A stretch of DNA of 64,000 bases from Streptomyces sp. NBC_01481 (GCF_026339995.1 NZ_JAPEPT010000004.1:310001-374000); one strand, 5' to 3'; positions 44,302 to 53,401 are shown, counted from the first letter of the stretch. Notes: generated by a model not told the origin, from the sequence alone. Program-made: numbers and translations.

Positions 44302-46086
44302 ATGGCACCGACGACGAAGGCGGCCGGCGACGGCAGTGGCCTGATGGAAATGTCCTGGGATCCGATCACCCGGATCGTGGGCAGTCTCGGTATCCACACA
44401 AAGATCGACTTCAAGCAGAAGCGGGTTGCGGAGTGTTACAGCACCTCGTCCGTCTTCCGCGGCTACAGCGTCTTCATGCGCGGCAAGGACCCCCGGGACG
44501 CGCACTTCATCACCAGCCGGATCTGCGGGATCTGCGGCGACAACCACGCGACCTGTTCGGTGTACGCGCAGAACATGGCGTACGGCGTAAAGCCCCCGCA
44601 TCTCGGTGAGTGGATCATCAACCTCGGCGAGTCCGCGGAGTACATGTTCGACCACAACATCTTCCAGGAGAACCTGGTCGGGGTCGACTACTGCGAAAAG
44701 ATGGTCCGCGAGACCAACCCCGGCGTCCTCGAACTCGCCGAGCGCACCGAGGCACCGCACGCGGGGGAGCACGGCTATCGCACCATCGCCGACATCATGC
44801 GGTCACTCAACCCGATCGAGGGCGAGTTCTACCGCGAAGCTCTCCAAGTGAGCCGCTACACCCGGGAGATGTTCTGTCTGATGGAGGGACGCCATGTGCA
44901 CCCCTCCACGCTCTATCCGGGCGGAGTCGGCACTGTCGCCTCCGTACAGCTCTTCACGGACTACCTCACCCGCCTCATGCGCTACGTGGAGTTCATGAAG
45001 CGCGTCGTCCCCCTGCACGACGACCTGTTCGACTTCTTCTACGAGGCCCTGCCCGGCTACGAGGAGGTCGGCCGCCGACGCGTGCTGCTCGGCTGCTGGG
45101 GAGCCCTCAACGACCCCGAGTACTGCGACTTCACCTACGCGAACATGACCGGTTGGGGACGGCGGATGTTCGTCACCCCCGGCGTCATCGTCGACGGCAA
45201 GCTCGTCACCAACGACCTCACCGAGATCAACCTCGGCATCCGCATCCTGCTGGGGAGCTCGTACTACGACGACTGGCAGGGCCAGGAGCAGTTCGTCACC
45301 CACGACCCGCTCGGCAACCCCGTCGACCCGCGCCACCCGTGGAACCAGCACACCATTCCGGCCCCGCAGAAGCGGGACTTCAACGACAAGTACAGCTGGG
45401 TGATGTCGCCGCGCTGGTTCGACGGCAAGGACTATCTGCCGCTGGACACCGGCGGCGGCCCGATCGCCCGCCTGTGGTCGACTGCGCTGTCCGGCCTCGT
45501 CGACGTCGGCTACGTCAAGGCCACCGGCAACAGCGTCGTCATCAACCTGCCGCGCACGATGACCAAGCCCGAGACCACCTTCGAGTGGAAGATCCCGCGC
45601 TGGAGCAACGCGCTGGAACGCAACCGCGCCCGCACCTACTTCCAGGCCTACGCCGCGGCCATCGCCCTGCACTGCGCCGAGAAGGGCCTGGAGGAGGTAC
45701 GGGCCGGCCGCACCCAGACCTGGGAGAAGTTCGAGGTGCCGGACCAGTCCATCGGCGTCGGCTTCACCGAGGCCGTGCGCGGTGTCCTCTCCCACCACAT
45801 GGTCATCCGGGACGGGAAGATCGCCAACTACCACCCGTACCCGCCCACTCCGTGGAACGCCAGCACGCGCGACACCTACGGCACACCCGGCCCGTACGAG
45901 GACGCCGTGCAGAACACGCCCATCTTCGAGGAGAACTCGCCGGAGAACTTCAAGGGCATCGACATCATGCGCGCGGTGCGCAGCTTCGACCCGTGCCTGC
46001 CCTGCGGCGTTCACATGTACGTCGGCGGCGGTAAGACCGTGAAGTCGATGCACGTGCCCACCGGCCTGAGCGGTCTGGCCGGATGA
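44302..46086 (+). CDS. hhyL: Actinobacterial-type [NiFe]-hydrogenase large subunit
   Basis: A 594-residue catalytic subunit. The first nickel ligand pair is Cys75/Cys78 in TSRICGICGDNH, the second is Cys565/Cys568 in DPCLPCGVH near the end. A 23-residue tail follows His571; such tails are removed by the maturation protease encoded further down. The enzyme oxidises H2 at trace levels. ATG 44302 is used; TTG 44278 is an alternative. The stop overlaps the NifU-like gene. Confidence 0.95.
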   Translation: MAPTTKAAGDGSGLMEMSWDPITRIVGSLGIHTKIDFKQKRVAECYSTSSVFRGYSVFMRGKDPRDAHFITSRICGICGDNHATCSVYAQNMAYGVKPPHLGEWIINLGESAEYMFDHNIFQENLVGVDYCEKMVRETNPGVLELAERTEAPHAGEHGYRTIADIMRSLNPIEGEFYREALQVSRYTREMFCLMEGRHVHPSTLYPGGVGTVASVQLFTDYLTRLMRYVEFMKRVVPLHDDLFDFFYEALPGYEEVGRRRVLLGCWGALNDPEYCDFTYANMTGWGRRMFVTPGVIVDGKLVTNDLTEINLGIRILLGSSYYDDWQGQEQFVTHDPLGNPVDPRHPWNQHTIPAPQKRDFNDKYSWVMSPRWFDGKDYLPLDTGGGPIARLWSTALSGLVDVGYVKATGNSVVINLPRTMTKPETTFEWKIPRWSNALERNRARTYFQAYAAAIALHCAEKGLEEVRAGRTQTWEKFEVPDQSIGVGFTEAVRGVLSHHMVIRDGKIANYHPYPPTPWNASTRDTYGTPGPYEDAVQNTPIFEENSPENFKGIDIMRAVRSFDPCLPCGVHMYVGGGKTVKSMHVPTGLSGLAG

Positions 46087-46685
46087 GCGCGGCAGCCCGC
46101 ACCGCGGCCCCGCCGAAACACGGCGACACCGGGGTCATGAACGCGGAGCAGGCAGGACGGCGCGTGGAACAGGTCCTCGACAAGCTGGCCGCCACCGGTG
46201 ACGAATCGGCACGTGCCATGGCCGAGGAACTGGTCGGGGTCCTGATGGACTTCTACGGCGCCTCTCTGGCCCGGATCGTCCGGCTGCTCGACGCCCCGGG
46301 CGCCGGCGGCCGCCTGTCCGGCCTGCTCGAAGACGAACTCGTCTCGAGCCTGCTTCTCCTGCACGACCTGCACCCCGAGGACGCAGGCACGCGCATCGCC
46401 CGTGCCCTGGACGCGGCCGGTGACACGGCCTGGGAGGTGGCGGGCTTCGACGACGCCTCCGGAACGCTGCGCCTGCGGTCCGCGGGCGGTGGAGGCTGCG
46501 GATGCGCCGCCACGAGCGCGGCGGCACTACAGGCCGTCGAGAACTCTCTCACCTGCTTCGCGCCCGAGGTGACCGCCGTGGAAGTGGAGACGGTCGCCGC
46601 CGCCGGGGAGCCCGCGTTGCTCCAGATCGGGACCCCTCCCACCTCCCGCACCGGGCCCGGACCGGCCGGGGCGACGACGCGGTGA
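46083..46685 (+). CDS. NifU-like protein of the hydrogenase operon
   Basis: A 200-residue protein. The N-terminal half is helical (EQAGRRVEQVLDKLAATGDE) and the C-terminal part has a NifU-like cluster-binding stretch GGGGCGCAATSAAALQAVEN followed by SLTCFAPEVTAVEVE. It may carry an Fe-S cluster or act in cluster assembly for the hydrogenase. The ATGA overlap with the large-subunit gene and the GTGA overlap with the next gene show tight coupling. Confidence 0.8.
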   Translation: MSAAARTAAPPKHGDTGVMNAEQAGRRVEQVLDKLAATGDESARAMAEELVGVLMDFYGASLARIVRLLDAPGAGGRLSGLLEDELVSSLLLLHDLHPEDAGTRIARALDAAGDTAWEVAGFDDASGTLRLRSAGGGGCGCAATSAAALQAVENSLTCFAPEVTAVEVETVAAAGEPALLQIGTPPTSRTGPGPAGATTR

Positions 46686-47359
46686 GCGCCTCTCGGCTCC
46701 GGCCGCGGCCTCCTGCGCCGCTCGCCGGTGAAGTCCGCGGACTGCGACGATTTCTGACGGGACGTCCAGTCCCGCAGGCGAGTTGCGAACTGTGCGGAGC
46801 GGTGGTGGCCGAAGACAGTCACCGCCACCTGGTGGACACGGACAAGCGTGCACTTGCCTGCGCCTGCGTCTCGTGTGCCCTCCTGTTCGAGCGGCCCGGC
46901 GCTGCGGGCGGCCGCTTCCGGGCGGTCCCGGACCGCTATCTCGCCGACCCGGACCATCGCCTGGACGACAGCGCGTGGGACGTTCTGCAGATCCCGGTCG
47001 GTGTCGCCTTCTTCTTCCGCAACGCGGCGCTCAACCGCCTGGTGGCGCTCTACCCGAGTCCCGCGGGCGCGACCGAGAGTGAACTCGAACCCTCGGCGTG
47101 GCAGACCGTGCTGGGCAACAGTCGCCTGGCCGCGCTCCTCGAACCCGACGTGGAGGCGCTGCTGCTGCGCCGTGCACAGGGCGGTGGCCGGCCCGAGTGC
47201 TACCTCGTCCCGATCGACATCTGTTACGAACTGGTGGGCCGCATGCGCCTGTTGTGGCAGGGCTTCGACGGCGGAGCCGAGGCCCGGGCCGATCTGGAGG
47301 CGTTCTTCGAGCAGGTCGGCCGCCGCGCCCGTGCGGTGCAGGGAGAGGTCCGGCCATGA
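46682..47359 (+). CDS. DUF5947 family protein of the hydrogenase operon
   Basis: A 225-residue protein from GTG 46682. A Cys pair CELCGAVV and a second ACACVSCALLF suggest a small metal-binding site near the N-terminus. Later parts are FRAVPDRYLADPDHRL and a hydrophobic FFFRNAALNRLVALYPSPAG. The family is found almost only in actinobacterial hydrogenase operons and has no proven role; cofactor or subunit maturation is likely. Confidence 0.8.
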   Translation: MSASRLRPRPPAPLAGEVRGLRRFLTGRPVPQASCELCGAVVAEDSHRHLVDTDKRALACACVSCALLFERPGAAGGRFRAVPDRYLADPDHRLDDSAWDVLQIPVGVAFFFRNAALNRLVALYPSPAGATESELEPSAWQTVLGNSRLAALLEPDVEALLLRRAQGGGRPECYLVPIDICYELVGRMRLLWQGFDGGAEARADLEAFFEQVGRRARAVQGEVRP

Positions 47360-48054
47360 CGGAGTTCGCCTTCACGTGTACGGGCGTACGGGCCGACCCG
47401 TACGCGGCCGGTCCGACGCTCGTCTTCAGGCTGCGCATCACCGCGTCCGACAACGCCCGCGTGCACGCCCTGGCCCTGCGCTGCCAGATCCGCATCGAGC
47501 CCGCGCGGCGCGGCTACGAGCCCGCGGAGGCCGATGGGCTTGCCGACCTCTTCGGTGACCGCTCGCGCTGGGGCAGCACGCTCCAGCCGGTTCAGTTCGC
47601 CCAGATCTCGCACATGGTTCCCGGCTTCACGGGGGAGACGGAGACCGACCTCGCCGTGCCCTGCACGTACGACATGGACGTCGCCGCAACCCGGTACTTC
47701 AACGCCCTGGAGGCGGGCGAGGTGCCGCTGCTCATGCTGTTCTCCGGAACGGCATTCACGGGAGCGGGCGGCTTCCGCGTCGAGCCGGTGCCGTGGGACC
47801 GGGAGGCGGCCTTCCGGATGCCGGTCGAGGTGTGGCAGGAGATGGTCGAGCAGCACTTCCCCGGCTGCGGCTGGATCCGGTTGCCCCGCGACACCGTGGA
47901 CGCACTGCTCGCCTTCCGGTCACAGCGGGCGCTGCCCTCCTGGGAGGCGGCCGTACGAGCCCTGCTGGCCGAGGCCGAACGGCCGGGGCCCCGGCCGGGC
48001 CACGCCCTGGACCGGGCGCTGCTGCCACACGCGACGGGAGGGACGGCGCGGTGA
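47356..48054 (+). CDS. DUF6084 family protein of the hydrogenase operon
   Basis: A 232-residue soluble protein. Characteristic parts are LVFRLRITASDNARVHALAL, CQIRIEPARRGYE, FGDRSRWGSTLQPVQF and PVPWDREAAFRMPVEVWQEM. No catalytic motif is obvious. It always accompanies the DUF5947 gene in this operon type. Overlaps of 4 bases with both neighbours (ATGA and GTGA) support a single transcript. Confidence 0.8.
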   Translation: MTEFAFTCTGVRADPYAAGPTLVFRLRITASDNARVHALALRCQIRIEPARRGYEPAEADGLADLFGDRSRWGSTLQPVQFAQISHMVPGFTGETETDLAVPCTYDMDVAATRYFNALEAGEVPLLMLFSGTAFTGAGGFRVEPVPWDREAAFRMPVEVWQEMVEQHFPGCGWIRLPRDTVDALLAFRSQRALPSWEAAVRALLAEAERPGPRPGHALDRALLPHATGGTAR

Positions 48055-48491
48055 CGACAACTGCCTTCGCACCGGAGACGGAAGCCAGACTGGCCCATGC
48101 CCGTCAGGTGGCGGACGCGGTGCTGTTCGAGGGCTATGTGCTCTACCCGTACCGCGCCTCGGCCGCCAAGAACCGGCTGCGCTGGCAGTTCGGCGTGCTC
48201 GTGCCGCCCGCGTGGGGCGCCGAGTGCGAGGAGCACGAGTTCCAGCACACCGAATGTCTGATGGAGCCGAAGGCGGGCGCGAGTCTCGCGGTCGAGGTGC
48301 GCTTCCTGCACGCCCAGCGGCGGACCGTACAACAAGCCCTGCTGGACGGCGGTTTCGAGACGGTGCCCGAACTCCCCTTGGAGGACCGCGTCCTGGTGCC
48401 CTGGGACGAGGGCGTCGAAGAACGAGTCGAAGTGCTCGCCCCGGTGGAGAGGCTGACCGGAGACGGCGTCTGGACCCTGCCGCCGGCCTGA
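48051..48491 (+). CDS. Hydrogenase-operon hypothetical protein, N-terminal part (split by TGA)
   Basis: A 146-residue frame from GTG 48051. It includes FEGYVLYPYRASAAKNRLRW and FGVLVPPAWGAECEEHEFQH, with a conserved-looking acidic end LPLEDRVLVPWDEGVEERVE. The stop TGA at 48489 is followed in the same reading frame by eight codons and the ATG of the next frame. I infer that the two parts were one protein of about 450 residues, as hydrogenase operons of this type usually carry a single long gene here. Confidence 0.7.
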   Translation: MTTTAFAPETEARLAHARQVADAVLFEGYVLYPYRASAAKNRLRWQFGVLVPPAWGAECEEHEFQHTECLMEPKAGASLAVEVRFLHAQRRTVQQALLDGGFETVPELPLEDRVLVPWDEGVEERVEVLAPVERLTGDGVWTLPPA

Positions 48492-48515
48492 AGACCGGCC
48501 AGCCTGGACGGCGAG

Positions 48516-49427
48516 ATGAGCGTGACCATTCGCCGGTGCGAGGAGATCAGCGGCGTCCTGCGGCTGTCCGCGCGTGAACTCGACGGCCCCTACCGGGTGA
48601 TGTGCCTGACCGCTGTCGTGGAGAACACCAGCACCTGGAGCCCGCCGGACGGCTCGGCCGACCGGGACGCCGCGCTGGCGTACTCGCTGGTGGCCGCGCA
48701 CCTTCTGATGGGCCTCAGCGCCGGGTCGTTCCTGTCGATGACGGATCCGCCCGAGTGGGCCAAGGGCGCGATCGCCTCGTGCCGCAACCTGCACACCTGG
48801 CCGGTCCTGGCCGGGGAAGCCGGCCGCGCGGACCTGGTGCTGTCCTCCCCGATCATTCTTGAGGACCACCCCGCCATCGCCCCGGAGAGTCCAGGGACCC
48901 TCTACGACGCCACCGAGATCGACGAGATCCTCGCGCTGCGCACCGCGGCCCTCACCGACGAGGAGAAGCGCGAGGCCCGCGGCACCGACGAACGTGCGGC
49001 TGCCGTGATCGACCTGGCCGACTCGATGCCCCCCGAGGTCCTTGAACGCCTGCACGGCGCGGTGCGTTCGCTGCGGGAGGTGACCGGCTCCGACCTGGTG
49101 GACGAGGTAAAGCGGCCGGACACCCCGTGGTGGGACCCGGCAAGCGACTCCGGCTTCGACCCGGCACACGACCGGGTCCTCGTCGACGGCCGGCCACTGG
49201 GCGCCGGGAGCCGCGTACAGCTGCGCCCTGGCCTGCGCCGCACCGACGCACAGGACCTGTTCCTGCACGGCCGCAGCGCCAGGGTCGAGGCGGTGCTGCA
49301 CGACGTGGACGGTGCGGTGCACCTGGCGGTGACCGTCGAGGGCGATCCGGGAGCCGACATCCGCCGCGAGCAGGGCCGCTTCCTGTACTTCCAGCCCGAC
49401 GAGGTCGTCCCCCTGGAGGACGGATGA
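48516..49427 (+). CDS. Hydrogenase-operon hypothetical protein, C-terminal part (split by TGA)
   Basis: A 303-residue frame in the same phase as the preceding one. It holds PIILEDHPAIAPESPGTLYD, ATEIDEILALRTAALTDEEK, LPPEVLERLHGAVRSLREVT-like helices and a C-terminal DGRPLGAGSRVQLRPG, LYFQPDEVVPLEDG. It lacks a good ribosome site (GGACGGCGAG only). If translated separately it would depend on re-initiation after the TGA. The end overlaps the maturation-protease start as ATGA. Confidence 0.7.
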   Translation: MSVTIRRCEEISGVLRLSARELDGPYRVMCLTAVVENTSTWSPPDGSADRDAALAYSLVAAHLLMGLSAGSFLSMTDPPEWAKGAIASCRNLHTWPVLAGEAGRADLVLSSPIILEDHPAIAPESPGTLYDATEIDEILALRTAALTDEEKREARGTDERAAAVIDLADSMPPEVLERLHGAVRSLREVTGSDLVDEVKRPDTPWWDPASDSGFDPAHDRVLVDGRPLGAGSRVQLRPGLRRTDAQDLFLHGRSARVEAVLHDVDGAVHLAVTVEGDPGADIRREQGRFLYFQPDEVVPLEDG

Positions 49428-49972
49428 AACGGCCACAGGACAACAGCGCCCGGACTCTGGTCGCCGGGGTCGGCAACATCTTCCTCGGCGACGACGGTTT
49501 CGGCGTCGAGACCGTACGCAGGCTGGCCGCGGAACAGCTTCCGGACCACGCGGAGGTCGTGGACATCGGCGTACGAGGCGTACACCTGGCGTATGAACTC
49601 CTCGACGGCTACGACACCCTCATCCTGGTCGACGCCACGGCACGCGGCGGCGCACCCGGCACGGTCTACCTGATCGAAGCCGAGCACGCGGGCGGCATCG
49701 AGCCCCAGGGCGCCCTGCTGGACGGCCATCGGATGTCCCCCGACGCGGTCCTGGCCCTCCTGGAAACCCTCTGCGCGGGCACCGGCGCCCGGCCACCGCG
49801 GCGCACCCTGGTCGTCGGCTGCGAACCCGCAGGCGTGGAGGAAGGCATCGGCCTCAGCCCGCCGGTGGCTGCCGCGGTGCCGGAGGCCGTGGGGCTGATC
49901 CTGGGCGTGCTACGGGACGGCGAGCAGGAATCGTCCGCGCGACCGGCTGCGGTCGGCGAGGCCGCGAAGTGA
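49424..49972 (+). CDS. Hydrogenase maturation endopeptidase
   Basis: A 182-residue HyaD/HoxM-type protease. The metal-sensing motifs are GVGNIFLGDDGFGVETVRRL (Asp), VVDIGVRGVHLAYELLDGYD and DGHRMSPDAVLALLETLC (His). It cleaves the C-terminal tail of the large subunit after nickel insertion. It is the last enzyme gene of the operon, followed by a small peptide gene. Confidence 0.92.
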   Translation: MKRPQDNSARTLVAGVGNIFLGDDGFGVETVRRLAAEQLPDHAEVVDIGVRGVHLAYELLDGYDTLILVDATARGGAPGTVYLIEAEHAGGIEPQGALLDGHRMSPDAVLALLETLCAGTGARPPRRTLVVGCEPAGVEEGIGLSPPVAAAVPEAVGLILGVLRDGEQESSARPAAVGEAAK

Positions 49973-49982
49973 GGAGACAAGC

Positions 49983-50090
49983 ATGAAGAAGACAATCATC
50001 GGCGGCGCGGCCGCCGCGGTTGCTCTGGTGGCCGCTGTCAGGCAGTTGCTGCCGGATCTTGCGCGGTACCTGCGTATCCGCAAGATGTGA
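49983..50090 (+). CDS. DUF6893-like 35-aa membrane peptide
   Basis: A tiny frame starting MKKTIIGGAAAAVALVAAVR and ending QLLPDLARYLRIRKM. GAGGAGACAAGC gives a strong ribosome site. It has one hydrophobic helix followed by a basic amphipathic end. Small proteins of this type (DUF6893) close actinobacterial hydrogenase operons and may anchor or stabilise the complex at the membrane. The stop codon lies only six bases before the tRNA 3' fragment. Confidence 0.75.
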   Translation: MKKTIIGGAAAAVALVAAVRQLLPDLARYLRIRKM

Positions 50091-50095
50091 GCGAC

Positions 50096-50140
50096 GGACT
50101 CATAATCCGTCGGCCGTGGGTTCGAGTCCCACCCGCCCCA
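50096..50140 (+). other. tRNA 3' fragment (anticodon CAT), candidate attachment site
   Basis: The 45 bases contain the 3' strand of an anticodon arm with loop CTCATAA, a perfect T-arm GTGGG-TTCGAGT-CCCAC and an acceptor 3' strand CCGCCCC with discriminator A. There is no 5' half in front: the hydrogenase peptide gene is there instead. An identical copy occurs at 57931. This is the signature of integration into a tRNA gene. Confidence 0.8.
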
Positions 50141-50584
50141 CTCCAGTAGTGCCCTGACCTGCAGGAACGTCCCTCTTGGGGCGTTGGGGCGCGAACTCGG
50201 GCTCAACGGAGAGAATCCGCTGCTCACGGCTTTGGGGCATAGTGCAGCTCCTGTTGCTCGGGGAGTAGAGGACTTCTCTGACCTGCGCTGATGTGGGTGA
50301 TCAAGGTTGTTGCCGACTGGAGGGACGGCCGCTGCCGGGCTGGAATTCAAGATCGAGGGGACGCACAGGGGACGCGGGGCGTCGGTAGTGGCCCCGCGAC
50401 CCCGCCTCGTGTGCCCGGTCTGGGGTGTTCCGGCGGGTGCCGTGCGGTCGTCTTGAGGTGCCGGAGAGCAAGATCACCTTTGCGGGGCTGGTCGCCTCCG
50501 GCATCGGTACGAAAGCGGGATCGGACGAGGGGGATGGGCCTGAAGCGGCCCGAACTGAAAACCGCCCGAACTGAAAACGGTCCG
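50096..50584 (+). repeat. Long direct repeat, copy 1
   Basis: The first 54 bases are identical to 57931-57984. Similarity continues at roughly 85% to about 50584 (end motif GAAAACGGTCCG). No gene is supported inside either copy. The repeat flanks a 7.3-kb stretch of broken genes. Confidence 0.85.
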
Positions 50585-50653
50585 GCCAGCTGGTTCTGCA
50601 CGCAAGTAGCGACAGCGCATGTACCTCTACTTGAGCAGCATCCAGCTTCGGTC

Positions 50654-50967
50654 ATGCCGTTCCTGTCCGCCTCCCAACGCCGCGCCGGGCGCGAACTCGG
50701 CTCCGCTTCCGCGGTGGCGGACTCCAAACAGACCCTGCTGTGCACCTACCTGTCCGCCGTGCTCCTGCTCGGCCTGGTCCTCAACGCCACCCTCGGCTGG
50801 TCGTGGGCCAACCCGATCGCCGTGGTCATCGCCGTTGTCGCGGTGAAGGAAGGCGGGGATGCCTGGCAGGGCAGGGCTGCTGCGCGCCCACTGCTGCCGC
50901 TGTGGTGACATCGGCGGCCGAGCCCGATACATGCGGCTGCCGTCCCGGGTGCGGCTGCTGCAAATGA
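50654..50967 (+). pseudogene. C-terminal remnant of a CDF-type cation transporter
   Basis: The segment QRRAGRELGSASAVADSKQT, LLCTYLSAVLLLGLVLNATL, WSWANPIAVVIAVVAVKEGG matches the last two helices of a cation-diffusion-facilitator-like transporter. Near 50870 the frame shifts: the Cys-rich tail CCAPTAAAVVTSAAEPDTCG continues in another frame to a TGA at 50967. The first two thirds of the gene are missing. It is a dead fragment. Confidence 0.7.
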
Positions 50968-51059
50968 TCTTCAGCCCCGGTGCTGTCGTGACTGATGAAC
51001 ATTTGCCCCCGACGTTGGTAGTCAACTGCCTCCGAACCGCTGTCAGTTCTCGGGTTCTG

Positions 51060-51425
51060 GCTCAAGTCTCCGAGATCCGCGTGTGGGCGACCTCCCCCGG
51101 CGCTACGGCATCGACCGCGACTGCCGTGGCGAACTACGCCTACGACGACGCGGGACGCTTGCGGCAGACGTGGGATCCCGGAAACCCCTGCCCTCAAGAC
51201 GACCTATGCCCACGACGCATCCGGCCGTGTCACACAGATGAAGCCTCCCGGCCAACTGGCCTGGACCTTCGGGTACGGAAAGGTGGGCACTGGCCCGGTA
51301 TCGGTGACGGGATGCTGCTCAATGTGTCTCGCGCGACGCTCAAGGCCAGCTCCGCGGACGAGACCGACGGCGGCACGTCCGAGACGGGCGTGGTCTACGG
51401 GGCGCGCCCTGCCCGTCGGCCGCCC
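51060..51425 (+). pseudogene. Fragment of an RHS-repeat protein
   Basis: RHS-type YD repeats are readable in pieces: ANYAYDDAGRLRQTWDP in one frame, TTYAHDASGRVTQMKPPGQL and AWTFGYGKVGTGPV in a second, GDGMLLNVSRATLKASSADE back in the first. At least two frameshifts interrupt it and both ends are missing. Intact proteins of this kind are large secreted DNRLRE/RHS proteins. Confidence 0.75.
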
Positions 51426-51526
51426 TCGGTGTCGGTGAAGAAGACCGGGGTCCTCGGGGTAGTGGGGTGCGGGATCTTCTCGTTGCCTGAGGAGGTCTTC
51501 GCCAGTCGTCTGGCGGGGGCCTGCCC

Positions 51527-52531
51527 TCACGTCATCGCGACGACGACCTTGCCGGCCTTCGCGCGGCCCTTCTCGACGTACTCCATGGCCTCCCGGGTCT
51601 GATCGAACGGGAAGACACGGTCGACGACGGGGCGGATCTTCCCGGTGTCGATGAGCGGTGTGAGTTTGCGCAGTTGGTCGCCGCTGGCCTTCATGAACAG
51701 GAACGAGTACGTCACGTTGCGGCGCTTGGCGCGGCGCCGGGTCTTGAAGCTCAGCGCGCTCATCGCCAGTCGGAGGATCGCGTTCGCGCCGAGCTCGCGG
51801 GCGAAGGCCGCGTCGGGAGGGCCTGCGATGCTGATGACCTTCCCGCCGGGCTTGAGTACCTGCAGGGACTTGTTGAGCGTCTCGCCACCGAGGGTGTCGA
51901 GGGCGACGTCGTAGCCGTCAAGGACCGTCTCGAAAGCCTGCTTCTTGTAGTCGACGACGATGTCCGCGCCGAGCTCCTTCACCAGGTCGACGTTGGCCGT
52001 GCTCGTGGTGGTGGCAACGTGCGCGCCCAGCTGCTTGGCCAGTTGGATGGCGATGGTGCCGACGCCGCCGGAGCCCGCGTGGATCAGGACCTTCTGGCCT
52101 GGCTGCACGTGTGCCCGCTCGACGAGCGCCTGCCATGAGGTCAGGGCGACCAGGGGAAGGGACGCGGCCTGCGCCATGGTGAGCGTGGCCGGTTTGATCG
52201 CCAGGTCGTCCTGGTGGACGGCGATGAGTTCGGCGAAGGTGCCGATGCGGTCCTTGGCGGGTCGCGCGTAGACCTCGTCGCCCACCGCGAACGGGGTGAC
52301 GGCCGATCCCACCTGGACCACCACCCCGGCGAGGTCGTTGCCCAGGATGAGCGGGAGACGGTAGGGCAGGATCGCCTTGAAGTCCCCGTCGCGGATCTTG
52401 AGGTCCAGCGGGTTGACGCTCGCCGCGTGGATCCGGATCAGGACGTCGTCGGCGCCCACCTGCGGGTCGGGCATCTCACCGGCGCGCACCCCGGCCGTGT
52501 CGCCGTACCGCTCGACCCTGAAGGCCTTCAT
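51527..52531 (-). CDS. NADP-dependent quinone/zinc-type oxidoreductase
   Basis: A 334-residue MDR-family reductase. The N-terminal domain has HAASVNPLDLKIRDGDFKAI and LGNDLAGVVVQVGSAVTPFA. The cofactor motif is VLIHAGSGGVGTIAIQLAKQ. No structural zinc Cys are present, so it resembles quinone or enone reductases. ATG 52531 is followed by MKAFRVERYG, the usual start. It is intact although it lies among broken genes. Confidence 0.9.
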   Translation of the reverse strand: MKAFRVERYGDTAGVRAGEMPDPQVGADDVLIRIHAASVNPLDLKIRDGDFKAILPYRLPLILGNDLAGVVVQVGSAVTPFAVGDEVYARPAKDRIGTFAELIAVHQDDLAIKPATLTMAQAASLPLVALTSWQALVERAHVQPGQKVLIHAGSGGVGTIAIQLAKQLGAHVATTTSTANVDLVKELGADIVVDYKKQAFETVLDGYDVALDTLGGETLNKSLQVLKPGGKVISIAGPPDAAFARELGANAILRLAMSALSFKTRRRAKRRNVTYSFLFMKASGDQLRKLTPLIDTGKIRPVVDRVFPFDQTREAMEYVEKGRAKAGKVVVAMT

Positions 52532-52732
52532 CGTCGTCTCCGTTTCTCGTCCGCGAGGGGACGGGATCTCTGTTGATTCTGGGCTTCTCCCAGTACCAGA
52601 TACTTTGTGGCGTTTGCTTCGGTCTCTTGGAGCCCCTCGCCGGTGCGGCGGGAGGCAGTCACCGACGTGGAATCTGGCGCGGTCCTCAGGAGCGGCGCCA
52701 CTACCGGGAATCAGCCGCAATGCCTTCGGGTG

Positions 52733-53400
52733 TCAGGCCACCGGTGTGGCGGGGGCCTTGGCGCGGCTGGAGTCGCCTCCCTGGATGCCGCCCAGGGATC
52801 CGGCGATTGCCTCGTGGGGAACTCCGAGAGGTACCGCGCCGACTTCAGACAGGCGGGCGAACTGCTCTGGGGTCAGCTGGACGTCGAGAGCGCCCCGGCA
52901 GCTGTCGAGCTGGGTGAGGTTACGCGGCCCGATGATCGGGATGAGCGAGGTCGCGCGGACTGGGCGGCACGCTCCCGCACCCAGGCCATCGACACCTGGG
53001 CAGGCGTCACGCCGATCTCCTCGGCGATGGCCAGGACGGCGTCGGCGACGGCGGTCTTCTGGTCGGTGCTCTCCGTGTGGATGACCGCCCCCAGGTCGCT
53101 CAGCCGCCCCTCGGCGCTGCGGCGGTATTTTCCGGTGAGCAGTCCGCCGCCGAGCGGGGACCGCAGGGCGGCGCCGAGTCCGAGGCTCTCGGCCATCGGC
53201 AGCAGCTCGCGGTCGGCGGTCCGCTCGACGAGGCTGTACTCGTTCTGGATGCCCACGAGGGGAGCCCAGTTCTTCAGGTCCGCGAGGGTCGCCGCTCGGG
53301 AGACGCGCCAGGCGGGGAAGTTGGACAGGGCGGCGTGGTGGATCTTTTCGGAAACTCACCAGGTCGTCGAGCCCGCGCAGGATCTCTTCCATACTGGTGG
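52733..53400 (-). pseudogene. Aldo/keto reductase, 5'-truncated and frameshifted
   Basis: Pieces of an AKR are read in three phases: EEILRGLDDLVS, then GIQNEYSLVERTADRELLPM through VIHTESTDQKTAVADAVLAI with VTPAQVSMAWVRER, then LIPIIGPRNLTQLDSCRGAL to a stop at 52733. Shifts lie near 53345 (extra A in CCGAAAAGATCC) and near 52965. About the first 120 residues, including the catalytic Asp/Tyr part, are absent. The break is at 53400, abutting the AraC gene. Confidence 0.8.
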
Positions 53401-53401
53401 C

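Noticed and set aside
48489..48491. Selenocysteine at the in-frame TGA
   Set aside because: No selenoprotein family is involved, no SECIS-like hairpin is apparent after the codon, and homologous operons are not known to use it; nonsense or a natural split is simpler.
50096..50140. A functional tRNA-Met or tRNA-Ile gene
   Set aside because: Only the 3' part from the anticodon arm exists; the acceptor 5' strand GGGGCGG and a D-arm are missing in front of both copies.
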